DNA from: Pseudomonas karstica
Lineage (GTDB): Bacteria > Pseudomonadota > Gammaproteobacteria > Pseudomonadales > Pseudomonadaceae
NCBI RefSeq assembly: GCF_009707515.1
Contig: NZ_WLYI01000026.1
Coordinates: 1-64,000, forward strand
Reading direction: 5' to 3'
Length of the DNA: 64,000 nt
Positions 1-8,333 of this stretch are shown one piece after another. Each line of letters opens with the position of its first letter. Position 1 is the first letter of the stretch. Both the position numbers and the translations under genes were made by a program. Under the pieces are notes generated by a model. That model was given only the letters and a program-made list of their open reading frames with translations. It was not told the DNA's origin and did not search any database.

Positions 1-335
1 GGTGGGCTGGAATCGATGGCGCGTTTATGGCGCAGGCCTGGGGCCGGTGGGGGATTTAACCCTGTCGGGTCATACTGAGGAACAGAAGAGGAGGGGCTGA
101 TTTGCATGGCAGGACCTCAGGACGCATAGCGTATGGACGGAGTTTTGGATCGTCCGTTTGTGTGGTCGCATGCGTGGGAAGAGTTCCAGTTGTTATGTAG
201 GATGGCTGTACCTGCAACACGTCTGGTCAGGGGCTGAACGGTGCCTGAACAATTTGCGTCAGGGCGCACGGAGCCTTGAACCGATCGTTTATGATCGATT
301 CAAACGCCTGTCATTTTTTCCTACGAGCCTGAACG
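1..335. other. Left-edge stretch without a supported gene
   Basis: No confident gene lies before the ABC exporter. Two plus-strand frames are open from the window edge and stop at 57-59 (TAA) and 98-100 (TGA). Either could be the last codons of a gene truncated by the edge, but the pieces are too short to recognise. The rest (about 100-335) shows no good Shine-Dalgarno, hairpin or clear sigma-70 promoter, and the 64-codon frame at 158-352 overlaps the exporter start and has no recognisable features. Confidence 0.4.
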
Positions 336-2060
336 ATGAATCAGAACGCTGAGTACTCTGCGGTCAACGACGCGGTGCGTGGGCAATTTTTTCGCCGAAC
401 CTGGGCGATGATCACGCCCTATTGGCGCAGCGAAGAGAAGGGCAAGGCTTGGTTGTTGTTGGCGGCGGTGATCGGCCTGTCGCTGTTCAGCGTGGCCATT
501 TCCGTGTGGATCAACCACTGGTACAAGGACTTCTACAACGCCCTGGAGAGGAAGGACACTGCTGCCTTCTGGCAACTGATCGGCTATTTCGGCGGGATCG
601 CCGCCGTGGCCATTCTCGGTGCGGTATACCGTCTATACCTGACCCAGATGCTGACCATCCGTTGGCGGGCCTGGCTCACCGAAAAGCACTTCGCGCGCTG
701 GCTCGCCGACAAAAACTACTACCAGTTGGAGCAGGGCGGCTACACCGATAACCCGGACCAGCGGATTTCCGAAGACCTCAACAACTTCACCTCCAGTACC
801 TTGGGCCTAGGGCTTGGGTTGCTGCGCAACGTGGTCAGCCTGGTATCGTTCTCGATCATCCTGTGGGGCGTGTCGGGCAGCATCGAAGTGTTCGGTATTA
901 CCATCCCCGGCTACATGTTCTGGTGTGCACTGGTCTACGCGGGCGTGGGCAGTTGGCTGACTCATTTGATTGGCCGTCGCTTGATCGGCTTGAGCAATCA
1001 ACAGCAACGCTTTGAAGCCGACTTGCGTTTCTCCATGGTGCGGGTACGCGAGAACGCTGAAAGCATTGCCCTGTACAACGGCGAGCCGAACGAAAATCAG
1101 CGTTTGAGCGCGCGGTTCGGCAAGGTCTGGCATAACTTCTGGGACATCATGAAGGTGTCCAAGCGCCTGACGTTCTTCACCGCCGGTTACAGCCAGATCG
1201 CGATTATCTTCCCGTTTATTGTCGCCGCGCCGCGTTACTTCACTGGCAAGATCGAGCTGGGTGAGTTGATGCAGATCAACTCTGCGTTCGGCAACGTGCA
1301 AGAGAACTTCAGCTGGTTTATTAACGCGTATTCGGACCTGGCCGGCTGGCGTGCTACCAGTGATCGTCTGCTGAGCTTCCATCAGGCCATGAGCGAAAAT
1401 GAACAGCGCCCAGCGGCCATCGATGTGCGCGCGCAGGGCGAGCGCCTGGTGGTGCAGGGTTTGGGCATGAGCCTGGCCGATGGCCGCCACTTGCTGATCG
1501 ATGGCAACATGATCGTGGATCCGGGACAACGCTTGATGCTCAGCGGCCGTTCCGGCAGTGGCAAAAGTACCTTGCTGCGTGCGATGGGCCATCTGTGGCC
1601 GGCGGGGCACGGCAGTATCCGCCTGCCGGCGGCGCGTTACCTGTTCCTGCCGCAGAAGCCTTATTTGCCGATTGGTACGCTGAAAACTGTGTTGAGTTAT
1701 CCACAGGACGATAGCGTTTATCCGGCGCAACGTTACGCGCAGGTGCTGGAGACCTGCCGCTTGCCGCAGTTGGTCAGCCGACTGGATGAAGCCAACCATT
1801 GGCAACGCATGCTTTCGCCGGGAGAACAGCAACGCCTGGCCTTTGCTCGTGCATTGTTGTTCGCACCGCAATGGCTGTACATGGATGAAGCCACCTCGGC
1901 CATGGATGAAGAGGATGAAGCGATGCTGTATCAAGCGCTGATCGATGAATTGCCTGGCCTGAGCATCGTCAGCGTCGGCCATCGTAGTAGCCTCAAGCGC
2001 TTCCATGAGCGGCATGTGCGAATCGAGAACGGTCAGTTGCAAGAACAACCGGTATCCTGA
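336..2060 (+). CDS. Fused ABC transporter, SbmA/BacA-like membrane domain plus ATPase (YddA type)
   Basis: 574-residue half-transporter. The N-terminal half (about 30-340) has several hydrophobic spans and resembles the SbmA/BacA membrane domain (ABC_membrane_2). The C-terminal half is a nucleotide-binding domain with Walker [10 protein letters not shown] (about 404-412), signature SPGEQQRLAFARALL and Walker B WLYMDEAT. SbmA/BacA proteins move peptides and cobalamin-like cargo across the inner membrane, while ATPase-fused relatives (YddA, Rv1819c) are ATP driven. The substrate here is unknown. The start ATG at 336 gives a typical length. The gene stands alone and ends at a strong hairpin terminator shared with the convergent zapG gene. 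Confidence 0.85.
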   Translation: MNQNAEYSAVNDAVRGQFFRRTWAMITPYWRSEEKGKAWLLLAAVIGLSLFSVAISVWINHWYKDFYNALERKDTAAFWQLIGYFGGIAAVAILGAVYRLYLTQMLTIRWRAWLTEKHFARWLADKNYYQLEQGGYTDNPDQRISEDLNNFTSSTLGLGLGLLRNVVSLVSFSIILWGVSGSIEVFGITIPGYMFWCALVYAGVGSWLTHLIGRRLIGLSNQQQRFEADLRFSMVRVRENAESIALYNGEPNENQRLSARFGKVWHNFWDIMKVSKRLTFFTAGYSQIAIIFPFIVAAPRYFTGKIELGELMQINSAFGNVQENFSWFINAYSDLAGWRATSDRLLSFHQAMSENEQRPAAIDVRAQGERLVVQGLGMSLADGRHLLIDGNMIVDPGQRLMLSGRSGSGKSTLLRAMGHLWPAGHGSIRLPAARYLFLPQKPYLPIGTLKTVLSYPQDDSVYPAQRYAQVLETCRLPQLVSRLDEANHWQRMLSPGEQQRLAFARALLFAPQWLYMDEATSAMDEEDEAMLYQALIDELPGLSIVSVGHRSSLKRFHERHVRIENGQLQEQPVS

Positions 2061-2132
2061 AATTGGAAGCGGGCAAGCCGGGCTGCCGGCTCCCATAAGC
2101 CTGAGCGGTGAATGACCGATCAGGCACCCAAC

Positions 2133-2169
2133 AAAAAGCCCGACTGATCATTGATCAGTCGGGCTTTTT
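2133..2169. terminator. Bidirectional rho-independent terminator between ABC exporter and zapG
   Basis: A perfect 18-bp inverted repeat (AAAAAGCCCGACTGATCA and its complement) with a 1-nt centre. It begins with A5 and ends with T5, so it can act on both strands. It sits between two convergent genes. Confidence 0.9.
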
Positions 2170-2188
2170 AATCTCGCTTGAAGTGATA

Positions 2189-2626
2189 TTACTTCTTCAA
2201 TCCGTAATGCTTATCCAGCATGCCGGGGGCGTTCGGCGTTTTTGGCGCGTAGTCCCGAGGCGGTTCCTGATCCTCGCGTGGCGGGGTCAGGCGTTCCCGT
2301 GGCGCTTGTACCGCATCGGAATGCAGCGCGGCCAGGAGACGCTGGCGGGTGATGTCGTCCAGGGCCAGGCGGTTGGCACCCTCGGCGAGATGATCCTGTA
2401 CTTCCTGATAGCTCTGAGTGAGCTTTTTCACCAGGGTCGCGGTGCTGTTGAAGTGGGTAACAACCTCGTTCTGATAACTGTCAAAACGTTCCTGAATGTC
2501 ATCCAGCTGACGTTGCGTGCGGTTAGGCGCGGCATTCGGCAGCAGGCGAGCAACCAGGAATCCAATGGCGACACCGGCAACCAGGGCAAGAGTCGGCAGT
2601 AACCAAACTAAGAGCGAGTGTTCCAC
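2189..2626 (-). CDS. zapG: ZapG/YhcB family inner-membrane protein (DUF1043)
   Basis: 145 residues. One N-terminal membrane span (about 6-26) is followed by a helical, coiled-coil-prone cytoplasmic region (about 35-95) and a Pro/charged C-terminal tail, the layout of YhcB. The family links cell division with envelope synthesis in gamma-proteobacteria. The start is GTG at 2626, preceded by a strong AGGAAGGA Shine-Dalgarno; no ATG is available there. In enterics yhcB lies beside zapE and rplM-rpsI. Here the same neighbourhood is stretched by the hydrolase, trpS and an accessory block. Confidence 0.88.
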   Translation of the reverse strand: MEHSLLVWLLPTLALVAGVAIGFLVARLLPNAAPNRTQRQLDDIQERFDSYQNEVVTHFNSTATLVKKLTQSYQEVQDHLAEGANRLALDDITRQRLLAALHSDAVQAPRERLTPPREDQEPPRDYAPKTPNAPGMLDKHYGLKK

Positions 2627-2774
2627 GAGTCCTTCCTCTATAAACGGCTTTGCTTTACGTTAACGGCTCGGACCTGCGCTGTATACCGCGATTAAGCTCG
2701 CAATGATGCAATGCACAGACTTTGTAGCTAGACGAGTCGACCCCATGAGAGGTCACGGAGTTCCTTCCTTGCTG

Positions 2775-3404
2775 ATGCGTGAAACCCCCGTTTTGATCGA
2801 TGGCCCGGTAGGCCAACTGGAAGCCCTGTACCTGGATCACCCCGAGCCACGTGGCCTGGCGCTGATCTGTCACCCTAATCCGGTGCAGGGCGGAACCATG
2901 CTCAATAAAGTGGTCTCGACTCTGCAGCGCACCGCCCGCGACGCTGGTCTGGTCACCTTGCGTTTCAATTATCGCGGTGTGGGTGCCAGCGCCGGAGTTC
3001 ACGATATGAGCAGCGGCGAAGTGGATGACGCCGAAGCAGCTGTCACCTGGCTGCGTGAAAAGCACCCCAAGCTGCCCATCACCTTGCTGGGGTTTTCCTT
3101 CGGTGGATTTGTTGCAGCAAGTCTCGGCGGGCGCCTGGAAGCCAAGGGTGAAAAACTGGCGCACCTGTTCATGGTTGCTGCTGCGGTCATGCGCCTGCGG
3201 GATCAGGACGTGCTGCCGCAGAACTGCCCACTGACGCTGATCCAGCCGGAAACCGACGAAGTGGTCGACCCACAGATTGTCTACGACTGGTCGGCGGCTT
3301 TGAATCGCCCCCATACGCTTCTGAAAGTGGCAGAATGCGGCCACTTTTTTCATGGCAAGCTCACCGATCTCAAGGATCTTGTGCTGCCGCGCCTTTCGAA
3401 TTGA
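2775..3404 (+). CDS. Alpha/beta hydrolase of the YsgA/CocE-like small hydrolase type
   Basis: 209 residues from ATG 2775. Upstream in-frame ATGs at 2703 and 2745 would add N-terminal residues without family character. The HPNPxxGGT segment forms the oxyanion/lid region, GFSFGG (serine nucleophile elbow) follows mid-protein, and a late Asp (ETDEVVD) and His (GHFFHGKL) complete a Ser-Asp-His triad. No signal peptide, so cytoplasmic. Such proteins are conserved beside trpS/zapE in Pseudomonas, but the substrate is unknown. It ends 24 nt before trpS and may be co-transcribed with it. Confidence 0.75.
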   Translation: MRETPVLIDGPVGQLEALYLDHPEPRGLALICHPNPVQGGTMLNKVVSTLQRTARDAGLVTLRFNYRGVGASAGVHDMSSGEVDDAEAAVTWLREKHPKLPITLLGFSFGGFVAASLGGRLEAKGEKLAHLFMVAAAVMRLRDQDVLPQNCPLTLIQPETDEVVDPQIVYDWSAALNRPHTLLKVAECGHFFHGKLTDLKDLVLPRLSN

Positions 3405-3428
3405 TAGCAGTCTGATAAGCGATTACCC

Positions 3429-4784
3429 ATGACGACTCGTACCCGCATCCTTACCGGCATCACCACCACCGGCACGCCTCACCTGGGCAACTACGCAGGC
3501 GCCATCCGCCCGGCGATCCTTGCCAGCCAGGACACCAACGCCGACTCCTTCTATTTCCTGGCCGACTACCACGCCCTGATCAAATGCGATGACCCGCTGC
3601 GCATCCAGCGCTCGCGTATGGAAATCGCCGCGACCTGGCTGGCCGGTGGACTGGATGTGAATCGGGTGACCTTTTACCGTCAGTCGGATATCCCTGAAAT
3701 CCCCGAGTTGACCTGGCTGCTGACCTGCGTCGCGGCCAAGGGCCTGCTCAACCGTGCCCACGCCTACAAGGCTTCGGTGGACAAGAACCTGGAAAACGGC
3801 GAAGACCCGGATGCCGGGATCACCATGGGCCTGTACAGCTACCCGGTGCTGATGGCAGCGGACATCCTGATGTTCAACGCCCACAAGGTGCCGGTGGGCC
3901 GTGACCAGATCCAGCACGTGGAAATGGCTCGTGACATCGGCCAGCGCTTCAACCACTTGTTCGGCAATGGCAAGGAGTTCTTCACCATGCCGCAAGCGCT
4001 GATTGAAGAAAGCGTTGCCACCTTGCCGGGCCTTGATGGCCGCAAGATGTCCAAGAGCTACGACAACACCATCCCGTTGTTCACCAGCGCCAAGGACATG
4101 AAAGACGCCATCTCGCGGATCGTCACCGACTCCCGCGCTCCGGGCGAAGCCAAGGACCCGGATAACTCGCACCTGTTTACCCTGTACCAGGCGTTTGCCA
4201 CCAAGACCCAGGAAGAACAATTGCGCGGCGAACTGTTGCAAGGCCTGGGTTGGGGCGAGGCGAAGAGCCGTCTGTTCCAATTGCTGGACGATCAACTGGG
4301 CGAAGCCCGCGAGCGTTACCACCAGTTGATGTCCCGCCCTTCGGACATGGAAGACCTGCTGCAGATCGGTGCCAGGAAAGCTCGCGCGGTGGCTGCCCCA
4401 TTCCTCGCCGAGTTGCGCGAGGCGGTAGGCCTGCGTTCGTTCGTCAATCAGGCTGCCGTCGCTGCCAGCACCAAGAAAAAGGCGGCGAAAGCCGCACGCT
4501 TTGTCAGCTTCCGCGAAGACGATGGCAGCTTCCGTTTCCGCCTGCTGGCGGCCGACGGCGAGCAACTGTTGCTGTCACGCAATTTTGCCGATGGCAAAGC
4601 AGCGGGGGCCGTGACCAAGCAACTGCAGTCGGGCGAAGCGCTGGATGTGCGCAGCGAAGCGCTGGGCTTCAGTGTCTGGCTGCAAGGTGCGGTCGTGGCC
4701 GACAGCCCGGCATTCGCTGACAGCGCCGCACGGGATACCGCCATCGAAGCCTTGCGCGTCGCGTTGACCCCACTCGAGGATTAA
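3429..4784 (+). CDS. trpS: Tryptophan-tRNA ligase with C-terminal extension
   Basis: Charges tRNA-Trp with tryptophan. Class I signatures are present: the HIGH-like TGTPHLGN (14-21) and KMSKS (206-210) in GRKMSKSYDN. The catalytic and anticodon regions occupy about 1-345. The protein is 451 residues against about 330 for E. coli TrpS. The extra roughly 100 residues follow a Lys/Ala linker and contain a segment with the pattern GSFRFRLLAADGEQLLLS, which resembles a DUF1508 (YegP-type) domain. That assignment is by eye. A hairpin terminator follows at 4814. Confidence 0.95.
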   Translation: MTTRTRILTGITTTGTPHLGNYAGAIRPAILASQDTNADSFYFLADYHALIKCDDPLRIQRSRMEIAATWLAGGLDVNRVTFYRQSDIPEIPELTWLLTCVAAKGLLNRAHAYKASVDKNLENGEDPDAGITMGLYSYPVLMAADILMFNAHKVPVGRDQIQHVEMARDIGQRFNHLFGNGKEFFTMPQALIEESVATLPGLDGRKMSKSYDNTIPLFTSAKDMKDAISRIVTDSRAPGEAKDPDNSHLFTLYQAFATKTQEEQLRGELLQGLGWGEAKSRLFQLLDDQLGEARERYHQLMSRPSDMEDLLQIGARKARAVAAPFLAELREAVGLRSFVNQAAVAASTKKKAAKAARFVSFREDDGSFRFRLLAADGEQLLLSRNFADGKAAGAVTKQLQSGEALDVRSEALGFSVWLQGAVVADSPAFADSAARDTAIEALRVALTPLED

Positions 4785-4813
4785 CCCGACCAAGGGTTGA
4801 TTGCCATTCTCCG

Positions 4814-4844
4814 GGGCCGTCGTTACAGTGACGGCCCGTTTTTG
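4814..4844 (+). terminator. Rho-independent terminator after trpS
   Basis: Stem GGGCCGTC / GACGGCCC with an 8-nt loop, followed by GTTTTTG. It lies 30 nt after the trpS stop and ends 18 nt before zapE. Confidence 0.85.
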
Positions 4845-4862
4845 TTGCCTTGCTAACGAATT

Positions 4863-5957
4863 ATGACGCCCCTAGAACGATATCAAGCTGATCTGAAACG
4901 CCCAGAATTCTTCCATGATGCTTCCCAGGAAACGGCGGTGCGTCATTTGCAGCGCCTGTATGACGACCTGGTCCAGGCTTCGCAGAACAAGCCTGGGATG
5001 TTCAGCAAGCTGTTTGGCAAGAAAGACCATGCGCCGGTCAAGGGCCTGTATTTTTGGGGTGGCGTGGGCCGAGGCAAGACTTACCTGGTGGACACCTTCT
5101 TCGAAGCGTTGCCGTTCAAGGAAAAGGTCCGCACTCACTTCCACCGCTTCATGAAGCGTGTGCACGAAGAGATGAAGACTTTGCCGGGCGAGAAAAACCC
5201 GCTGACCATCATCGCCAAGCGCTTCTCCGAAGAGGCGCGGGTGATCTGTTTCGATGAGTTTTTCGTTTCCGACATCACCGACGCCATGATCCTCGGCACG
5301 CTGATGGAAGAATTGTTCAAGAACGGCGTGACCCTGGTCGCTACCTCGAACATCGTGCCGGACGGGCTATACAAGGATGGTCTGCAACGGGCGCGTTTCC
5401 TGCCGGCCATTGCGCTGATCAAGCAGAACACCGACATCGTCAACGTCGACAGCGGCGTCGACTACCGCCTGCGCCACCTCGAGCAAGCAGAACTGTTCCA
5501 CTTTCCGCTCGACGAGGCCGCTCAGGACAGTCTGCGTAAAAGCTTCCGCGCCCTGACGCCGGAATGCACCCAGGCTGTGGAAAACGATGTGCTGATCATC
5601 GAAAACCGCGAAATCCGTGCCTTGCGTACTTGTGACGATGTGGCTTGGTTCGACTTCCGCGAACTGTGCGACGGCCCTCGTAGCCAGAACGACTACATCG
5701 AATTGGGCAAGATCTTCCACGCTGTGATCTTGAGCGGTGTCGAGCAAATGAGCGTCACTACTGACGACATCGCCCGGCGCTTTATCAATATGGTCGATGA
5801 GTTTTACGACCGTAATGTCAAGTTGATCATCTCGGCCGAAGTCGAACTCAAGGACCTCTACACCGGTGGTCGCTTGAACTTCGAGTTCCAGCGGACCTTG
5901 AGTCGTCTGCTGGAAATGCAATCCCACGAGTTCCTGTCGCGGGCGCACAAACCCTAG
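4863..5957 (+). CDS. zapE: Cell division protein ZapE (AFG1-like ATPase)
   Basis: 364 residues, the usual ZapE length. It is a P-loop ATPase with Walker A GGVGRGKT (66-73) and Walker B VICFDEFF, followed by sensor segments (VATSNIVPDGLY). ZapE binds FtsZ and modulates the Z-ring during constriction or stress; the family is related to yeast AFG1. Together with zapG and downstream rplM-rpsI it preserves a conserved gamma-proteobacterial neighbourhood. A GATCGTTCCC inverted repeat follows the stop codon. Confidence 0.93.
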   Translation: MTPLERYQADLKRPEFFHDASQETAVRHLQRLYDDLVQASQNKPGMFSKLFGKKDHAPVKGLYFWGGVGRGKTYLVDTFFEALPFKEKVRTHFHRFMKRVHEEMKTLPGEKNPLTIIAKRFSEEARVICFDEFFVSDITDAMILGTLMEELFKNGVTLVATSNIVPDGLYKDGLQRARFLPAIALIKQNTDIVNVDSGVDYRLRHLEQAELFHFPLDEAAQDSLRKSFRALTPECTQAVENDVLIIENREIRALRTCDDVAWFDFRELCDGPRSQNDYIELGKIFHAVILSGVEQMSVTTDDIARRFINMVDEFYDRNVKLIISAEVELKDLYTGGRLNFEFQRTLSRLLEMQSHEFLSRAHKP

Positions 5958-5963
5958 TCGTAC

Positions 5964-5994
5964 GATCGTTCCCACGCCCTGCGTGGGAACGATC
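5964..5994. repeat. GATCGTTCCC inverted repeat / bidirectional terminator-like hairpin
   Basis: Perfect 14-bp arms (GATCGTTCCCACGC and complement) around a CCT loop, between convergent zapE and the GlxA-type regulator. The same core recurs at 24999, 45723 and 61050, so this is a dispersed repeat and not a one-off terminator. Confidence 0.85.
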
Positions 5995-6003
5995 AGGCCC
6001 TAT

Positions 6004-6999
6004 TTATGCCGCCTGCTGGAATTGCTGGCGATACTGGTTCGGCGACAATTCCGTGTGCTGCCTGAACAGGCGCGCAAAGAAACTCGCATCGTCGTAACCC
6101 ACCTCGTAACTGATGGTCTTGATGCTCTTGCGGCTGCCGGAAAGCAGGCCCTTGGCCGTCTCGATGCGCAGGCGTTGCAGGTAATGCAGTGGCTTGTCGC
6201 CGGTGGCGGTCTGGAAGCGGCGCATGAAGTTGCGGATGCTCATGCCGTGTTCCCGGGCGACGTCTTCGAAGCGGAATTTGTCGGCGAAGTGCTCTTCGAG
6301 CCAGTGCTGGATTTGCAGGATGATCACGTCCTGATGCAGTTTTTGGCCGCCGAAGCCGATGCGCCCGGGCGCGTAGTTGCGCTGCACCTCATAAAGAATG
6401 TCACGGGCCACGGCCTGGGCGATGTTGGCGCCGCAGAAGCGTTCGATCAAATAAATGTAGAGATCGCACGCCGAGGTAGTGCCGCCGGCGCAGTACAGGT
6501 TGTCGGCGTCGGTCAGATGCTTGTCCTGATTGAGTTGCACCTTGGGGAAGCGTTCGCTGAAGGCGTTGAAAAAGCGCCAGTAGGTGGTCGCCTCCTTGCC
6601 ATCGAGCAGGCCCGCTTCAGCGAGCCAGAACACCCCGGTGGCTTCGCCGCAGAGTACGGCGCCACGGGCATGCTGCTCCCGTAGCCAAGGCAGGACTTGT
6701 GGATAGCGGATGCACAGGGCCTCGAAGTCGTCCCAGAAAGCCGGCAGGACGATGATGTCGGCGTTTTCCAGCCCGCCATCCACCGGCATGATCACATCGC
6801 TGAAGCTGCAGACGGGCTGCCCGTCGGGGCTGACCAGGCGTGTTTCAAAGGCCGGTGTAAGGCCCAGTCCTTGTTGTTTGCCGTAGCGCAGGCTAGCGAG
6901 GTGGAAAAAATCCTTGGCTTGCATGAGGGTTGAAGCAAACACCCGATCAATGGCCAAAATGCTGACGCGCCGCAAGGGCGTGGAGATTTGGTTGGACAT
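6004..6999 (-). CDS. GlxA family transcriptional regulator (DJ-1/PfpI-AraC)
   Basis: 331 residues. An N-terminal DJ-1/PfpI class I amidotransferase-like sensor domain (about 10-190, with CGEATGVFWLAEAGLLDG around the elbow) precedes a C-terminal AraC-type double helix-turn-helix (about 225-325: YDDASFFARLFRQHTELSPNQYRQQF). Relatives control catabolism of nitrogenous solutes such as carnitine, betaine or arginine; the ligand here is unknown. It is transcribed divergently from the acyl-CoA dehydrogenase across 145 nt, so that gene is a plausible target (inference). Confidence 0.88.
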   Translation of the reverse strand: MSNQISTPLRRVSILAIDRVFASTLMQAKDFFHLASLRYGKQQGLGLTPAFETRLVSPDGQPVCSFSDVIMPVDGGLENADIIVLPAFWDDFEALCIRYPQVLPWLREQHARGAVLCGEATGVFWLAEAGLLDGKEATTYWRFFNAFSERFPKVQLNQDKHLTDADNLYCAGGTTSACDLYIYLIERFCGANIAQAVARDILYEVQRNYAPGRIGFGGQKLHQDVIILQIQHWLEEHFADKFRFEDVAREHGMSIRNFMRRFQTATGDKPLHYLQRLRIETAKGLLSGSRKSIKTISYEVGYDDASFFARLFRQHTELSPNQYRQQFQQAA

Positions 7000-7144
7000 A
7001 ATTTCAATTATTCTTATAGGGGAAAGTGGTCACCAGACGGCTGGATCGTCTTATTTTTTGTCGCATGTGTCCAGTGTCCTGTGACGTGCGCGCAGCTTAG
7101 GCTCTGTGATCTTGTTCTTGTCTGACAGTCCTCACAGGTGACCC

Positions 7145-8281
7145 ATGATTCCCAGAACCTTGTTCAGCTCTGAGCACGAACTCTTTCGGCAGAGCGTGCG
7201 TACCTTTCTCGAAAAAGACGCAGCGCCGTTCCATGCACAGTGGGAAAAACAGGGGCATATTGATCGCAACCTGTGGAACAAGGCGGGGGAGGTGGGGATG
7301 CTCTGTTCTCATTTGCCGCAAGCGTATGGCGGCTTGGGCGTGGACTTTCTCTATAGCGCCGTGGTGATCGAGGAAATCAGCCGGCTGGGTTTGACCGGGA
7401 TTGGGTTTTCCCTGCATTCGGACATTGTGGCGCCGTACATCCTGCACTACGGCAGTGAAGCGCTGAAGCACAAGTACCTGCCAAAATTGATCAGCGGGGA
7501 GATGGTGACCGCTATCGCCATGACCGAGCCCGGCGCCGGTTCCGACCTGCAAGGGGTCAAGACCACCGCCGTGCTGGACGGCGATGAGTATGTGATCAAT
7601 GGCTCCAAGACATTTATTACTAATGGTTTCCTGGCAGACCTGGTCATCGTTGTGGCCAAGACCGATCCCAAGGCTGGCGCCAAGGGCACCAGCCTGTTTC
7701 TGGTGGAGGCGAACACGCCGGGCTTCGATAAGGGCAAGCGTCTGGAGAAGGTGGGCATGAAGGCCCAGGACACCTCAGAGCTGTTCTTTCAGGATGTGCG
7801 GGTGCCCAAGGAGAACGTGTTGGGGCAGGCGGGGATGGGCTTTGCCTACCTGATGCAGGAGTTGCCCCAGGAGCGATTGACGGTGGCGATCGGTGCCTTG
7901 TCCTCAGCGGAAGCGGCTTTGCAATGGACCCTGGAGTACACCCGCGAGCGCAAGGCGTTTGGCAAGGCAATTGCCGACTTCCAGAACACTCGGTTCAAGC
8001 TGGCGGAAATGGCCACTGAAGTGCAGATTGGCCGGGTGTTTGTCGACAAATGCCTGGAGCAACACCTGGAAGGCAAGCTGGACGTGCCCACGGCGGCCAT
8101 GGCCAAGTATTGGGCCACTGACTTGCAATGCAAGGTACTTGATGAGTGCGTGCAGCTGCATGGTGGCTACGGCTACATGTGGGAATACCCGATTGCCCGG
8201 GCCTGGGCCGATGCGCGGGTGCAGCGAATTTATGCGGGGACCAATGAAATCATGAAGGAGATTATTGCGCGGGCGCTGTAG
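7145..8281 (+). CDS. Acyl-CoA dehydrogenase, long-chain (LCAD) type
   Basis: 378 residues covering the N-terminal helical, beta and C-terminal helical domains. FAD/substrate motifs AMTEPGAGSDLQG and FITNGFLADLVIV are present, and the C-terminal YMWEYPIARAWADARVQRIYAGTNEIMKE is split here only by naming: its key parts are WEYP and YAGTNE. The C-terminal Glu used by medium-chain enzymes is Ala (YAGT), while ELPQERL in helix G supplies Glu243, the catalytic-base position of LCAD and isovaleryl-CoA dehydrogenases. It introduces the alpha-beta double bond in acyl-CoA and passes electrons to ETF. It may be controlled by the divergent GlxA-type regulator (inference). Confidence 0.88.
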   Translation: MIPRTLFSSEHELFRQSVRTFLEKDAAPFHAQWEKQGHIDRNLWNKAGEVGMLCSHLPQAYGGLGVDFLYSAVVIEEISRLGLTGIGFSLHSDIVAPYILHYGSEALKHKYLPKLISGEMVTAIAMTEPGAGSDLQGVKTTAVLDGDEYVINGSKTFITNGFLADLVIVVAKTDPKAGAKGTSLFLVEANTPGFDKGKRLEKVGMKAQDTSELFFQDVRVPKENVLGQAGMGFAYLMQELPQERLTVAIGALSSAEAALQWTLEYTRERKAFGKAIADFQNTRFKLAEMATEVQIGRVFVDKCLEQHLEGKLDVPTAAMAKYWATDLQCKVLDECVQLHGGYGYMWEYPIARAWADARVQRIYAGTNEIMKEIIARAL

Positions 8282-8283
8282 GG

Positions 8284-8328
8284 CAGCAACGAGGGTTCCC
8301 ATGCAGAGCATGGGAACCCTCGTTGCTG
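8284..8328. repeat. Perfect 21-bp inverted repeat between convergent genes
   Basis: Arms 8284-8304 and 8308-8328 are exact complements around an AGA loop. The inner part GGTTCCCATGC is a variant of the GTTCCCACGC core of the dispersed family. It starts 3 nt after the acyl-CoA dehydrogenase stop and ends 6 nt before the stop of the minus-strand tas gene. It lacks a T-tract, so any terminator role is uncertain. Confidence 0.85.
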
Positions 8329-8333
8329 GTCAA

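Noticed and set aside
2-100. Open frame from the window edge ending in TGA at 98-100, possible C-terminus of an upstream gene
   Set aside because: Thirty-two codons with no recognisable motif, and a second frame is also open to 57-59, so neither can be chosen.
158-352. Small 64-codon frame before the ABC exporter
   Set aside because: No Shine-Dalgarno, overlaps the exporter start in another frame, and no family character.
807-2096. 429-codon minus-strand frame opposite the ABC exporter
   Set aside because: The plus strand carries intact Walker and signature motifs. The reverse frame is Gln/His/Arg-rich, typical of a shadow.
3423-4565. 380-codon minus-strand frame opposite trpS
   Set aside because: trpS is certain; the antisense product has no domain pattern or Shine-Dalgarno.
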